From: Candidatus Desulfarcum epimagneticum
Lineage (GTDB): Bacteria > Desulfobacterota > Desulfobacteria > Desulfobacterales > CR-1
Length of the DNA stretch: 64,000 nt
Assembly (NCBI GenBank): GCA_900659855.1
Contig: CAACVI010000002.1
Span: 36,576 to 100,575 of the forward strand
Direction: 5' to 3'
Shown here: positions 28,071 through 37,688 of the stretch, piece after piece
Numbering within the stretch: the stretch's first letter is position 1
Layout: each line of letters begins with the position of its first letter
Program-made: the position numbers and the translations under genes
The notes under the pieces: model-generated
Databases searched by the model: none
The model's input: the letters and a program-made list of their open reading frames with translations, nothing else
What the model was told of the DNA's origin: nothing

Positions 28071-30230
28071 TTATTGTTGTATTTTTGTTGTGCTGTCAAG
28101 CATCTGTCGCAATTCCGCCGCGGTTGAGCGCACCGCGTTTCGAATCTGACACAATTCCTGCCGCGACATAACACTGTGAATCGGAAAGCAAAGCAAAGAG
28201 CGCCAAATTTTATCCGTTACCGGCAGAGAAAATTTGTTCTCATATGCGTTTAGATGATGCAGCGCAGGATTGAAATAAGAGCGGCTTTCAACACCGAACC
28301 GTTTCAATTTTTTTGAGATTATGTTCAGCCCTCCAATACGTTCCGCTTCCGGACAGACGATGCCCATATTTTGAAAATTGGACGCCACATTGTCCGGAAT
28401 TCGTTGCGGGACGAAGATCCCATCTCCATATTCGGTTATATAAGATCGAATGCGGCGCCCGTAATCGCGGCGCATGGTCAACATCTGAGGGAAACGTTTG
28501 AGAACATGACTCCCCGTAGCAGCACGCAACTCATCCATTTTAGAGTTGATGCCTTCCGAGGATGCAGTCGGCCGGGAGGCGATTCCATGATTGCGCAGGC
28601 GTCTGATCTCTTTCAGGATGTTACCATCCAAAGAAACAACAGCGCCGCCTTCAATGGCAGGCAGCAGCTTTGTCGCATGAAAACTGAGGGTTTGGATGAT
28701 CGGATCGGAGATAATTTGCTTGTTATCGACTCGAGTGCCAAACCCATGCGCATTGTCATATAAGATGTGAATGCCGGCCGCATGGCTGATGTGAGCTATC
28801 TTTTCCATTTCAGGCGGCACGCCGAATACATTAACGGGTATCACACAGGAGATACCTTCCTCCTGTCGCAGAATTTTTCGAAGTTCCCCAGGTGAAAGTG
28901 TGAATGTGTCCGGGTCAATATCACAGAAGATGGGATCAAGACCACATGCTGTGACAGCGTTTAAGGTTGCGATAAAGGTATAGGACGGCAGCACGGCTTT
29001 GCCTTTTACCCCCAGCGCTTTCAGGGAAAGGCACAGCGCATCCGAACCGCTGCTGACGACCGCTACGTCGGGCGCGTCTAAATACGCCGCGATTTCCTGT
29101 TCGAATTTCTGTAAGCGGGGACCGCAGTTTGTCACCGGGCCGATTGCCAATAATCGCTGATACGATTGCAGCAGCCGATCGCCCGGCTCGAAACACGGGC
29201 GGACCATCGGAATAAGCGATGTGGGGCGTGGAGCAGGGGGTTGTTTTTTTTCCCGTTGCTGATCGGCCAGAAGGTCCCAGTGGTTCAAAACGCGTTTTAA
29301 CCCTTCTTCCAAATCCACCTTCGGCTCAAAATCAAGGAATTGGCGTTGTTTTGAAATATCAGGCATTCGATGCGGAATCTCTTCAAACCCTTTGCCGAAA
29401 AAGACTTCTCCCGGAACATTCTTTGTTCCATACGGATGTCCGGTCAGGCGGATCATCATGTCCGCAAGCTCTTTGATCGTGGCGGGCTCATCCCTCCCGA
29501 TATTAACCGCGGTATTGCGAAAAGGCGCATCCGGTTTCAATTTCATCGCCAGACGAGCGGTCGCTTCAACCGCGTCGTCCACATAGCAGAAGGTCCGCGC
29601 GGCATCGCCTCCATCCACCAGCGTCAGGGGACGATGGTCCTGTATGCAGCCGATAAACTTGCTGACAACCCGTCCGGAGCCCGGGGAATCCAACTTGGGG
29701 CCGTAAACATTAAAATAGCGGACAATCGCGAAAATAAGACCCTGTTCGCCTAACGCGTACGCATAATGTTCGCCGGCGGATTTTGATATGGCATAACTCC
29801 ATCGATGATTTGAAGATGGCCCGTAAACACGAGAGCTGGTTTCTTCCAGCGCGCCTGTATTCATTCCGTAGATTTCACTGCTGCTCGAAAACAAAACCGG
29901 TCGCCGGCGCTTCAGGCAGGACAGAAGCACATTGCGTGTTCCCATAATATTAACGTCCAGCACATCAAAAGGGCGAGTGATGTATTCATCCACACCTGCG
30001 ATTGCCGCCAGATGAATCACCCTTTCACACCGGCCGACCCAATGGTCGACCCGTTTCGCGTCAAGCACATCGCCTTTAACTTGTTTGAGTTGTTTGCCGG
30101 GAAAAGTTAATCGGTCGCTATTGTTGATATCCAGACAGACAACCGTCGCGCCGGTTTTGAGCAGGCGCTCTGCCAGTGAACTGCCGATAAAACCGCTGCC
30201 GCCTGTAATTAAAAAATTAAAGTCGCGCAT
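28071..30230 (-). CDS. Fusion: NAD-dependent sugar epimerase/dehydratase and DegT-type aminotransferase
   Basis: A 719-residue bifunctional protein. Residues 1-320 are an extended SDR: FLITGGSGFIGSSLAERLL (NAD-binding GxxGxxG), FSSSSEIYG, then WSYAISKSAGEHYAYALG with the YxxxK-like catalytic pair. Residues 350-719 are a DegT/DnrJ/EryC1 PLP aminotransferase: VVSSGSDALCLSLKALG, LPSYTFIATLNAV, LYDNAHGFG and SFHATKLLPAIEGGAVV (Schiff-base Lys). The enzymes would oxidise or epimerise a nucleotide sugar and transaminate the keto sugar, giving a UDP-amino-sugar. These activities are usually separate genes. It lies between the NeuD-type acyltransferase gene (14 bp upstream) and the sulfotransferase fusion. 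Confidence 0.88.
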   Translation of the reverse strand: MRDFNFLITGGSGFIGSSLAERLLKTGATVVCLDINNSDRLTFPGKQLKQVKGDVLDAKRVDHWVGRCERVIHLAAIAGVDEYITRPFDVLDVNIMGTRNVLLSCLKRRRPVLFSSSSEIYGMNTGALEETSSRVYGPSSNHRWSYAISKSAGEHYAYALGEQGLIFAIVRYFNVYGPKLDSPGSGRVVSKFIGCIQDHRPLTLVDGGDAARTFCYVDDAVEATARLAMKLKPDAPFRNTAVNIGRDEPATIKELADMMIRLTGHPYGTKNVPGEVFFGKGFEEIPHRMPDISKQRQFLDFEPKVDLEEGLKRVLNHWDLLADQQREKKQPPAPRPTSLIPMVRPCFEPGDRLLQSYQRLLAIGPVTNCGPRLQKFEQEIAAYLDAPDVAVVSSGSDALCLSLKALGVKGKAVLPSYTFIATLNAVTACGLDPIFCDIDPDTFTLSPGELRKILRQEEGISCVIPVNVFGVPPEMEKIAHISHAAGIHILYDNAHGFGTRVDNKQIISDPIIQTLSFHATKLLPAIEGGAVVSLDGNILKEIRRLRNHGIASRPTASSEGINSKMDELRAATGSHVLKRFPQMLTMRRDYGRRIRSYITEYGDGIFVPQRIPDNVASNFQNMGIVCPEAERIGGLNIISKKLKRFGVESRSYFNPALHHLNAYENKFSLPVTDKIWRSLLCFPIHSVMSRQELCQIRNAVRSTAAELRQMLDSTTKIQQ

Positions 30231-30244
30231 ATTTTTTTCCCGAA

Positions 30245-30925
30245 CTAATCGCGCTGTGTCGCCGCCACTCCAAAAACCCTTGTTCGGTCGGCGACGTCTT
30301 TGATCACAACAGAGCCGGCCCCGACAAGCGCTTCCCGGCCGATGTTGACCCGGGAGACGATCGTTGCGCCAAAAGCCAGCAAAGCCCGTTTTTTCACCAC
30401 AAGTTGAGCCCCGACCTTGACTGACCCTGAAACCAGCACATGGTCATGGATTTCGGTTTCGTGGCCGATCAAGGCATCCGCTCCAATAATAACGTTTTTG
30501 CCAATCGATGCTTCCGTATTTACCACTGCGCCGGCTCCGATGCTCGACCCTTCACCGATGCGCGCATTAGATGCGACGATCGCTCTTGGGTGGATAGGAT
30601 TAACAAGTTTGAAACCCATGTCCTTTGCCATGTTAAAAATCTTTTCCCGTAAGTGATTGTCGGTCCACCCTCCGATGCCGATTGCAGCCAGGCGAACGCC
30701 TGTTTGAAAAAGTTCTGAAAGCGTTTTAAAATCGCCAAGAAATGGATATCCGCACACCTCTCCAGAGGGACTGGGATCGCTTGCGCAACAGCCAATAATT
30801 TCAAAACAGTTCATTTCCTCAAGGATATCAATGATGTATTTGGCATGAGCGCCGGCGCCAATGATGATTATTTTAGATTTTTTTTCTGATTTTGAAATGT
30901 TATCTTGCGATTTCGGGCTGTTCAT
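30245..30925 (-). CDS. NeuD/PglD-type sugar O/N-acyltransferase
   Basis: A 226-residue protein with an N-terminal Rossmann-like nucleotide-sugar-binding part (IIIIGAGAHAKYIIDILEE) and a C-terminal left-handed beta-helix of hexapeptide repeats (ARIGEGSSIGAGAVVNTEASIGKN, given here only as repeat character, around residues 125-150). It ends VGAGSVVIKDVADRTRVFGVAA. The family transfers acetyl or another acyl group from the CoA thioester to an amino sugar, so it can act on the product of the adjacent epimerase-aminotransferase. A strong AAGGAG site precedes the ATG. It is the first gene of the 30.9-23.8 kb unit. Confidence 0.9.
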   Translation of the reverse strand: MNSPKSQDNISKSEKKSKIIIIGAGAHAKYIIDILEEMNCFEIIGCCASDPSPSGEVCGYPFLGDFKTLSELFQTGVRLAAIGIGGWTDNHLREKIFNMAKDMGFKLVNPIHPRAIVASNARIGEGSSIGAGAVVNTEASIGKNVIIGADALIGHETEIHDHVLVSGSVKVGAQLVVKKRALLAFGATIVSRVNIGREALVGAGSVVIKDVADRTRVFGVAATQRD

Positions 30926-31220
30926 TGTGTCTCCTTAAATTGATCGGGGCAACATTTTTGAGCCGGCATCTATCGGTTATCATGATACCGACTAAGCCAA
31001 AGTCCCCGGATAGCGGTTAAACATTCGTCGCTGAAACGCCGAACACCACATATCGTTTAAATCCATGGGTCCATGACCCGGGCATTTTCCCAACCCTTGA
31101 TTTTGCAACGCTCCGGGCAATATAGTTTTATGGAAAAAAATTGTCAACAGTGACTCGCGCAAGGTGAATTCATTCTATCCCCCGGTTTGGAATAACAGCG
31201 CGAATAAAATATATGAACTT
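30926..31220. other. Intergenic region upstream of the neuD-type gene
   Basis: About 295 bp without a gene. It must contain the promoter of the 30.9-23.8 kb minus-strand unit and the 3' end of the importer operon. An imperfect palindrome near 30970-30992 (ATCGGTTATCATGATACCGA-like) could be an operator. I see no convincing promoter or terminator. Confidence 0.4.
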
Positions 31221-32873
31221 TTATTCCCGGCCTTTTCCCATCCGTCGCCGTTCCTCATCTCTTATTTCCCGTCGGAGCAGCTTGCCGACCTTCGACTTGG
31301 GCAGCATATCCCTAAACTCTATGTACTTGGGTATTTTATAGGGCGCAAGACGTGTTCCGCACCATCTCATCAGCTCGGCGGAACTGATGCCTCTTGCATT
31401 TTCCTTTAAAACGGCCAGGGCCTTGACACGTTCTCCGACGGCTGTGTCGGGAACACCGACAACGCACGCATCCATAACCGCCGGATGATTTTTTAAAACA
31501 GCTTCAACCTCGGAACAGGAAATCCTGTATCCTTTATATTTAATGATATCGGCTATTCTGTCCACATAGTAAAACAGACCGTCATCCCGCATTCGGATAT
31601 AATCGCCGGTCCGGCACCATTTCTCATTGTCGATCTCCACCCATGTTTTTTTTGTCTCTTCAGGTTTATCCCAATAACTTTGGGCACAAAATTCAAATGT
31701 TGTCAGAAGCTCTCCCACCGCATTTAAAGGAACCGGCGCCAGTGTTTTCGGATCAACGATCCTGTGTTTAATAAATGAGAACGGACGTCCGATACTCCCT
31801 TCAGGCGGTTCTTCTCCCAGGGGACTTCCGCAAATAAACAATGCCTCTGTTGTCCCGTAGGTTTGGTATATGGGCATTCCGAATTTTCTTTTCCATTGTC
31901 TGTATATCTGTCTGGGAAGCATGTCCCCGCCCACCCAGCAATACTTCAAGGCTGACAAGTCGTATTGATTTAATCGGTCGTTTTCCAATATCAACCGGTA
32001 TAACGCCGGCGCCCCGATAAACAGGGTTGCTTTATATTTTTGAATGGCTTCCAGCATCGGATCTATCTCGGGAAACGGCATCAGCGCCGTCGTGTTTCCC
32101 CTGTTAAGAGCAAGCCCGATGATGGTTCCCTGAGCCATGATATGAAAAAGGGGAATGGCCAGAATAAGGGTCTCTTTGCCATCCTTAAGATAATCCTGGG
32201 TCATTTCATCGTAGCCGTCTTTATATGAAAGAAGTGTCTTGTGACTTCCGGGCACGCCCCTTGGCATGCTGGTCGTTCCACCCGTATACAGGATATAGGC
32301 GATATGATCTGACGGATTCACCGCAACCTTCGGCGGATCGGGCGGGTATTGATTGAGAAGCCTTAAAAAGAAATAGACCTCCGGATTTTTGGCGACCGCG
32401 CCCCCGGGGGCCCTGTTAAAAAGCCGTCCCAAGGTTTTTTTCCACCAGGGAAGCAATTCCACAAGATTTGTGACAATCACCCTTTTTAAGCATGTTTTGT
32501 GAAAAACACGCTCAATATACCCAAAATTCACATCCTGACAGATCACCGTCTCGGATTGGGAATCATTGATCAGGTACTCAATTTCGTTCGGTGTGTAGAT
32601 GGGAGAGATGGGAACCGGCACAGCGCCGATTTTTTGCAGAGCCATATACGCAATCACCCACTGTGGGCAGTTCGGGATGTAAAGCAGACATTTGTCGTTT
32701 TTACGAAGCCCCAGATCATGAAGAGCGGTTGCAAATTGGTCAATAAAGAGTTTCAAGCTGCCATAGGATATTTTTTCGCCCAAAAAGATAAGCGCCGGTC
32801 TTTCGGGATGTCGGCGAGCGTTTCTTTCAATTCCGCTGAAGATAAATTCTTTATTTCCTTTTGGATGAGGCAT
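31221..32873 (-). CDS. Acyl-CoA ligase (AMP-binding, long-chain/aryl type)
   Basis: This 550-residue protein belongs to the ANL superfamily: it activates a carboxylic acid as acyl-AMP and transfers it to CoA in the cytoplasm. Motifs are AYILYTGGTTSMPRGVPGSH (P-loop, A3), YQTYGTTEALF (A5), WCRTGDYIRMRDDG (A7), DRIADIIKYKGYRIS (A8) and LPKSKVGKLLRRE (A10, catalytic Lys). The middle has a fatty-acyl-ligase-like insertion. It is the last gene of an operon with a five-component ABC importer, 57 bp after livF. The importer probably delivers the acid that this ligase traps as a CoA ester, such as an aromatic or fatty acid; which one cannot be read from sequence. Confidence 0.88.
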   Translation of the reverse strand: MPHPKGNKEFIFSGIERNARRHPERPALIFLGEKISYGSLKLFIDQFATALHDLGLRKNDKCLLYIPNCPQWVIAYMALQKIGAVPVPISPIYTPNEIEYLINDSQSETVICQDVNFGYIERVFHKTCLKRVIVTNLVELLPWWKKTLGRLFNRAPGGAVAKNPEVYFFLRLLNQYPPDPPKVAVNPSDHIAYILYTGGTTSMPRGVPGSHKTLLSYKDGYDEMTQDYLKDGKETLILAIPLFHIMAQGTIIGLALNRGNTTALMPFPEIDPMLEAIQKYKATLFIGAPALYRLILENDRLNQYDLSALKYCWVGGDMLPRQIYRQWKRKFGMPIYQTYGTTEALFICGSPLGEEPPEGSIGRPFSFIKHRIVDPKTLAPVPLNAVGELLTTFEFCAQSYWDKPEETKKTWVEIDNEKWCRTGDYIRMRDDGLFYYVDRIADIIKYKGYRISCSEVEAVLKNHPAVMDACVVGVPDTAVGERVKALAVLKENARGISSAELMRWCGTRLAPYKIPKYIEFRDMLPKSKVGKLLRREIRDEERRRMGKGRE

Positions 32874-32930
32874 AAAAATAATCCTTTATAGAAGCGGACA
32901 TAAGGGTCTGTGAAAAAAATTACATTTGGC

Positions 32931-33677
32931 TCATATGCCGAAATAGGCGGCCTTCATATCCGGATTTTCCATCAGTTCCCGGCCGCTTCCTTCCAGCACA
33001 ACGGCTCCGTTTTCCAGCACATAGCCAAAGTTGATAACAGGCAGTATCGGCCTGGCGTACTGTTCCGCCACTACAACCGTGACGCCGGTTTTTGTATTGA
33101 TATCCCGGATGGCATCCACAAGTTTTTCTTCCATCAGCGGGCTTAGCCCCATCAGCGGCTCATCCAGCAGCAATAATTTTGGCTGGGCCATCAGCGCCCT
33201 GCCGAAGGCCAGCATCTGCTGCTCCCCGCCGCTTAAAAATCCCGCCGCCTTCCGTTTCCATCTTTTCAGGTTCGGGAAAAGCGCAAACACATAATCGAGG
33301 GTTTTTGAACGCTGCGCCCTGTTTGCCAGATAGCCCCCCATTTTCAGATTCGTCAATGTGCTGCTTTCGGAAAATACGCGTCGCCTCTCCGGGCAGAGCA
33401 CGAGCCCTTTTTTTGCCCTTAGACTCGCTTTTAGTCGCGTCACATCTTCCCCGTTAAACCGAATATCACCCAAAACGGATACCCTTTCTCCGCCTCTCAT
33501 TTTTTCCTTTTTTTTGATATCCAGAATAATGCCTGAAAGCGCATACATCAGGGTGGATTTGCCGGCGCTGTTGGCGCCGAAGATACCGGTGATTTTACCC
33601 TTTCGGGCCTTCATATCGACGTTGTTGACGGCCAGGGCGTTTTCATAAAACACCATCAGGTTCTGGGTCTCCAACAT
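32931..33677 (-). CDS. livF: Branched-chain-type ABC importer ATPase LivF
   Basis: A cytoplasmic ATPase of about 248 residues. It has Walker A GANSAGKST, signature LSGGEQQMLAFGRAL, Walker B LLLLDEPLMGLSP and H-loop region VVVAEQYARPIL, all typical of the shorter HAAT-family ATPase. The ATG at 33677 (MLETQNLMVFYENALAVNN) is preferred: an in-frame TTG at 33710 would overlap livG by 29 bp and adds no family-like sequence. It energises the LivHM channel together with LivG. Confidence 0.92.
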   Translation of the reverse strand: MLETQNLMVFYENALAVNNVDMKARKGKITGIFGANSAGKSTLMYALSGIILDIKKKEKMRGGERVSVLGDIRFNGEDVTRLKASLRAKKGLVLCPERRRVFSESSTLTNLKMGGYLANRAQRSKTLDYVFALFPNLKRWKRKAAGFLSGGEQQMLAFGRALMAQPKLLLLDEPLMGLSPLMEEKLVDAIRDINTKTGVTVVVAEQYARPILPVINFGYVLENGAVVLEGSGRELMENPDMKAAYFGI

Positions 33678-33681
33678 GTAT

Positions 33682-34464
33682 TCAATTGTTTTCTCTTTTC
33701 TTCCTTCCAAAATATGCTTCCTTTACCGCCTCATTTTCCATAACCGCGTCAGGACGTCCTTCGGCGACTTTTACGCCGAAATTCATCACGATGATACGAC
33801 CGGCCACCATAAAAAGCTCTTTTAACCTGTGTTCGATCATAATGATTGTGACGCCGTTTATTTGCAATTTTTCCACGATGGGAAGCATGGTGGCGATTTC
33901 ACTCATGCTCAATCCGGAAAAAAGCTCGTCTGCGATAATGATTTCAGGCCTTAATGCGATACAGCGGGCAAGCTCCAGACGTTTGAGATAACCCTGGGGA
34001 AGCGCGGACGCCGATTTGTACGGGACATAGGAGTCGCGTTCAAAACCGATCTCCTCTAAAATATCTATGGCCACGGCATCCCGGTCTCCGAGCTTCCCGC
34101 CACCGGCTCTTTTCACCCTGGGTGAGCATAAGGGAGCGATGAGATTTTTAAAGGCGGGCAGGGAGTAATAGGGCCTTATGTTCTGAAAGGTTCGGGCAAT
34201 ACCCATATTCGCGATTTTATACGGTTTTTTCTTTGTGATCTTTTTTCTCCTGAAATAGATCGCGCCGGAATCCGGTTTTACAAAACCGGTAATGATATTG
34301 ATGAGCGTTGTTTTCCCGGATCCGTTTGGACCCATGATCCCAAGGATTTCACCCGCTTTTAAATCAAAAGAGACATCATGGACCGCAGTGGCGCCCCCAA
34401 AGGATTTACAGATACCTTTTGCACGAAGCAATATATCCTTGCTCACCTTCACACCTCTTTCCAT
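33682..34464 (-). CDS. livG: Branched-chain-type ABC importer ATPase LivG
   Basis: A 260-residue ATPase with Walker A GPNGSGKTT, ARTFQNIRPYYSLPAFKNL (LivG-typical), the signature replaced by ALPQGYLKRLELARCIAL, Walker B IIIADELFSGLS and IEHRLKEL (H-loop). The normal signature LSxGQQ is altered to ALPQGY, and the Walker B glutamate follows as DE. The annotated ATG at 34464 overlaps livM by 16 bp. A GTG six codons further in, with an AGAGGTG site before it, is an equally good start. It pairs with LivF at the membrane. Confidence 0.88.
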   Translation of the reverse strand: MERGVKVSKDILLRAKGICKSFGGATAVHDVSFDLKAGEILGIMGPNGSGKTTLINIITGFVKPDSGAIYFRRKKITKKKPYKIANMGIARTFQNIRPYYSLPAFKNLIAPLCSPRVKRAGGGKLGDRDAVAIDILEEIGFERDSYVPYKSASALPQGYLKRLELARCIALRPEIIIADELFSGLSMSEIATMLPIVEKLQINGVTIIMIEHRLKELFMVAGRIIVMNFGVKVAEGRPDAVMENEAVKEAYFGRKKRENN

Positions 34465-35459
34465 CGCTCAAACTGATGATATTTACGCTCTAAATAATTC
34501 ATCATGCCATCAGGATTGAACAATATAAATCCCAGTAAAACAAGGCTGTAGAAAACGATCCTCAGCGTGCCGAAATCCCGCAGGGACTCTGAAACAGGAG
34601 TCAGGATGAGGCTGCCCAACACCGCCCCCACAAGGGTCCCGGCCCCGCCCGCGACGGTTGCCGCAATAGGAAGAATTGAAAAATCCAGGGCGAAAAGGGA
34701 GATGCCGGCCCACCCATACAGGTGAACAAGATACGCCCCGGAAAAAGAGCCCAATGCCGACGCCATCAATACGGCCTGTATCTTATAGCGTGTTATATTG
34801 ATGCCGGAGGCTTGAACGGCCAGATCATTGTCTTTGATACTGCGCAACACCATTCCGTAATCTTCATTAGTCAGTCTTCGCAGAAAAAACAGGGCAAGAA
34901 GGGTCACAGCGATCACCAGATAGGATGAAACCCATATGTTGGGGAATGTGTCAATCCCGACAATGCCGTCCGTGCCGCCGAGTATATTCATTGCAGGGAT
35001 GATCCGGGCCAGCAAAAGGGGGTACATGAGCGTTACGATGGCAAAATAAATATCCTTGAGAGAAAGGCACGGGAGTAACAGAAGAGCGCCGATAATCGCT
35101 CCTGTGGTGGTGGCGATGGGAATGGTAAGAAAAGGATGCATCCCCATGTGAACGTTCAAATATCCGGTGATATACCCCCCCAGCCCTATAAAAAGAGCGC
35201 CCCCCAGTGAGACCAGCCCTGTAAAATGGGCAAGAAAGTCAAAGGAGAGGGAAAGCAGGGCAAAGACACATGCCATGCAGATCACTCTTTGCCAATATAA
35301 GTCCGGCATGACCAGGGGCGCTGATAAAAGCCCCAGGATCAATATCAATCTCGGCATTACCAGATAGGTCAGGTCCTTTACTGAAGCCAATGCATAGATG
35401 CCGTCTGTTCTCACTTTTATGCCTTTGTCTATCCTTTCCTTGCGTTTTTCAGCTTTCAT
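34449..35459 (-). CDS. livM: Branched-chain-type ABC importer permease LivM
   Basis: A polytopic permease of about 336 residues with 8-9 predicted membrane segments. Family blocks include GLVSLGGALFIGLGGYITGYL near 115-135, GGTDGIVGI, DYGMVLRSIKDNDLAVQASGINITRYK near 225 (cytoplasmic EAA-like coupling loop; quoted for its Arg/Asp pattern) and GGAGTLVGAVLGSLIL. The ATG at 35459 is preferred over an adjacent TTG. The stop overlaps livG. Confidence 0.92.
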   Translation of the reverse strand: MKAEKRKERIDKGIKVRTDGIYALASVKDLTYLVMPRLILILGLLSAPLVMPDLYWQRVICMACVFALLSLSFDFLAHFTGLVSLGGALFIGLGGYITGYLNVHMGMHPFLTIPIATTTGAIIGALLLLPCLSLKDIYFAIVTLMYPLLLARIIPAMNILGGTDGIVGIDTFPNIWVSSYLVIAVTLLALFFLRRLTNEDYGMVLRSIKDNDLAVQASGINITRYKIQAVLMASALGSFSGAYLVHLYGWAGISLFALDFSILPIAATVAGGAGTLVGAVLGSLILTPVSESLRDFGTLRIVFYSLVLLGFILFNPDGMMNYLERKYHQFERWKEV

Positions 35460-35465
35460 CAATGC

Positions 35466-36332
35466 CTACACTCTCTCTTTCAGTTCATTTTGTCTTCCGA
35501 AAAGTCCTGAGGGTCTGATCATAAAAATCAAGATGATGGCGAGAAAAATCACGACCATCTGGTATTGCGGGGCCATATATACAGCGGCGCCGGTCTGTGC
35601 AAAACCGATAATGAACGCGGCCAGCAAAGTTCCGGGCCAGCTTCCCAACCCGCCGGTCGCGGCCACGGCCACCGCATATATCAATACTTCGTAACCTGTT
35701 TCCACCGTTATATTGCCCAACGGCAATACCACAACAGCGGCCAATCCGGCCAGAGCGGAGCCAAAAGCCATGGCGATGGAAGCTGTCCGGTCGGCGTCCA
35801 TGCCCAGCATCATGGCGGCGTGTTTATCCTGGGCGATGGCGCTCATGGATAAACCGATCTTCGTATGACGTGTGAAAAACCACAGAAAAAGCGCCAGAGA
35901 GCCGCACATGGCCAAAATGACCAGGCGTTGCAGATCCACCGGGATATCTCCTATCAGCACAACACCTTCGAAAAACGGCGGCAGAATATATGCCTGCCCG
36001 ATTCCCCGCCATCGCAAGGATTCCATAATGGCCAGGCCAATGGCAAAGGAGGCCATAATTTCAGATATGGGCATGCCCCTTACCCGAATCAGAAGAAACC
36101 GGTATAGCAATGCGCCGACCAGGGTGACCGTGACAATTGAGATCACAACCGCCAAACCATGATTCAGGCCCATCTTGTTCATCAGCGCCCATGCTATATA
36201 TCCTGTCAGAATATACAACGCGCCATGGGCAAAATTCGGAAGTCGGCTGACCCCATACACCAGGGCAAATCCCAGGGCCATAACAGCCAGAATCGCGCCG
36301 TTTATTGTGCCATAAACCAGAATATCCATCAT
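35466..36332 (-). CDS. livH: Branched-chain-type ABC importer permease LivH
   Basis: A 288-residue membrane protein with about eight segments. Characteristic features are the N-terminal YGTINGAILAVMALGFALVYG and the loop AIAQDKHAAMMLGMDADRT. The C-terminal GGLGSWPGTLLAAFIIGFAQ is also typical. The ATG lies in a 4-bp ATGA overlap with the stop of the binding-protein gene, indicating translational coupling. It forms the translocation path with LivM. Confidence 0.92.
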   Translation of the reverse strand: MMDILVYGTINGAILAVMALGFALVYGVSRLPNFAHGALYILTGYIAWALMNKMGLNHGLAVVISIVTVTLVGALLYRFLLIRVRGMPISEIMASFAIGLAIMESLRWRGIGQAYILPPFFEGVVLIGDIPVDLQRLVILAMCGSLALFLWFFTRHTKIGLSMSAIAQDKHAAMMLGMDADRTASIAMAFGSALAGLAAVVVLPLGNITVETGYEVLIYAVAVAATGGLGSWPGTLLAAFIIGFAQTGAAVYMAPQYQMVVIFLAIILIFMIRPSGLFGRQNELKERV

Positions 36333-37633
36333 TTCATCCAGGGAGGAAGAATCACTTCTTCGGCTATTTCAGGCGGAAAAACCGGAACTCTCTTTCCTGC
36401 CTGCCATTGCGCCCACATGGATATGGCGCCCTTATCCGGATCCAGCTTTTCAATGACCTGGTGACTCCCAGGGTCAAATTTGATTCTGCCGATCAGGCTG
36501 GGCCTGTCTGTCTTTTCCAACTCTTTTATAACAGCGTCCGCATTGAGTGTTCCGGCCCGTTCGATCGCCTCTGCGAGGACATAGACGCCTATAAAACTGG
36601 TTCCCATCCACTCATTAACAGGACCCTTGCCGTTCATTTTGACGGTTTCATCATAAAATCCCTGACTGCCGGCGAGCGCGGAAGAAGGCAAAGAGCCGGA
36701 TTTCATCTCAGCCCCGATGGTTGTCATGCATTTCCCTGCGCTTGCCTTCCAGAAATCCGGATCGGAAAGCCCCCCCAGTTTGCCCACCAGCAGGGCGGGC
36801 AGCTTGAAGTCGTAGGCCTGTTTGATGAGAATGGACACTTCAGGATGATCCATCCATACGAAAACAACTTGTGGTTTTTGACGTCTGATCTTTAATAATC
36901 CTGTGGAATAATCCATCGCGCCCGTGGGGTATATCATGGGTTCTTCCACCTCCCAGCCACCCATTTTCGCAAGGCCGCCTTTGACAAATTTCGCCATCTG
37001 ACGAGCGTGCAGGACATCCTGGACCATTATGGCGACCTTTCTGAAACCGAATTTTTCCTTCATGTGCCCAAAAAATGTCAGTGTCTCTCCAACAAAAGAG
37101 ACGGCATTCGCCGAAAGTCTGAAAAGATACTTGTATTTGTCATGGTTCTGTTTGATCCTTCCGGTATATCCCGGTGTAATGGCGCCTGCTGTGATGATGC
37201 TGACTTTTTTATGCGCGGCGATTAAATCCATAACTGCCAGCGCAGCCTCGGAACGTATCGGTCCCCCTAAAAGGAAATCGGCCTTTTTTTGTAAAATAAG
37301 TCTCTCAACGGCCAAAAGCGATTCACTCACCGGCGTCCCCGCAGCCAGGTCTCGAGTATCCATCACAACAAGTTTGAGCGGTCTGCGCTCGTCTCCCACC
37401 CAAACGCCCCCCTTTTGATTAATCCGCTTAACCGCCAGCTCAAATCCCTGTTTGGCCCCCAAACCTTGTGGAAACCCTATGGGTAGCGGGCACCCGACAA
37501 TGATTGGATCAGAGGCGATGGCCTCTTTTACCAGCGTGCCGGCCGATATAAGAGATAGGGCGATCAGTATAAAAAGCGCGTTTATGCGTCTCAACAATGC
37601 GGATACACTTTTACCCGGGTGACAAATCATCAT
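36329..37633 (-). CDS. Periplasmic substrate-binding protein of the Liv-type importer
   Basis: This 434-residue protein has a signal sequence (basic N-terminus, hydrophobic ALFILIALSLISAG, cleavage near residue 41 after an AIA motif). A type I periplasmic binding fold follows (IIVGCPLPIGFPQGLGAKQG, GGVWVGDERRPLKLVVMDTR, LLGGPIRSEAALAVMDL). It captures the ligand for LivHMGF. A strong AAAGGAG site precedes the ATG and it is the first gene of the importer-ligase operon. Binding-protein sequences of this size and the linked acyl-CoA ligase favour a carboxylic acid over a simple amino acid; that is inference. Confidence 0.88.
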   Translation of the reverse strand: MMICHPGKSVSALLRRINALFILIALSLISAGTLVKEAIASDPIIVGCPLPIGFPQGLGAKQGFELAVKRINQKGGVWVGDERRPLKLVVMDTRDLAAGTPVSESLLAVERLILQKKADFLLGGPIRSEAALAVMDLIAAHKKVSIITAGAITPGYTGRIKQNHDKYKYLFRLSANAVSFVGETLTFFGHMKEKFGFRKVAIMVQDVLHARQMAKFVKGGLAKMGGWEVEEPMIYPTGAMDYSTGLLKIRRQKPQVVFVWMDHPEVSILIKQAYDFKLPALLVGKLGGLSDPDFWKASAGKCMTTIGAEMKSGSLPSSALAGSQGFYDETVKMNGKGPVNEWMGTSFIGVYVLAEAIERAGTLNADAVIKELEKTDRPSLIGRIKFDPGSHQVIEKLDPDKGAISMWAQWQAGKRVPVFPPEIAEEVILPPWMK

Positions 37634-37688
37634 ATTTCGTCTCCTTTTGATATATGCTTTTTATATTTTTCATTTTGGATATTTGATG

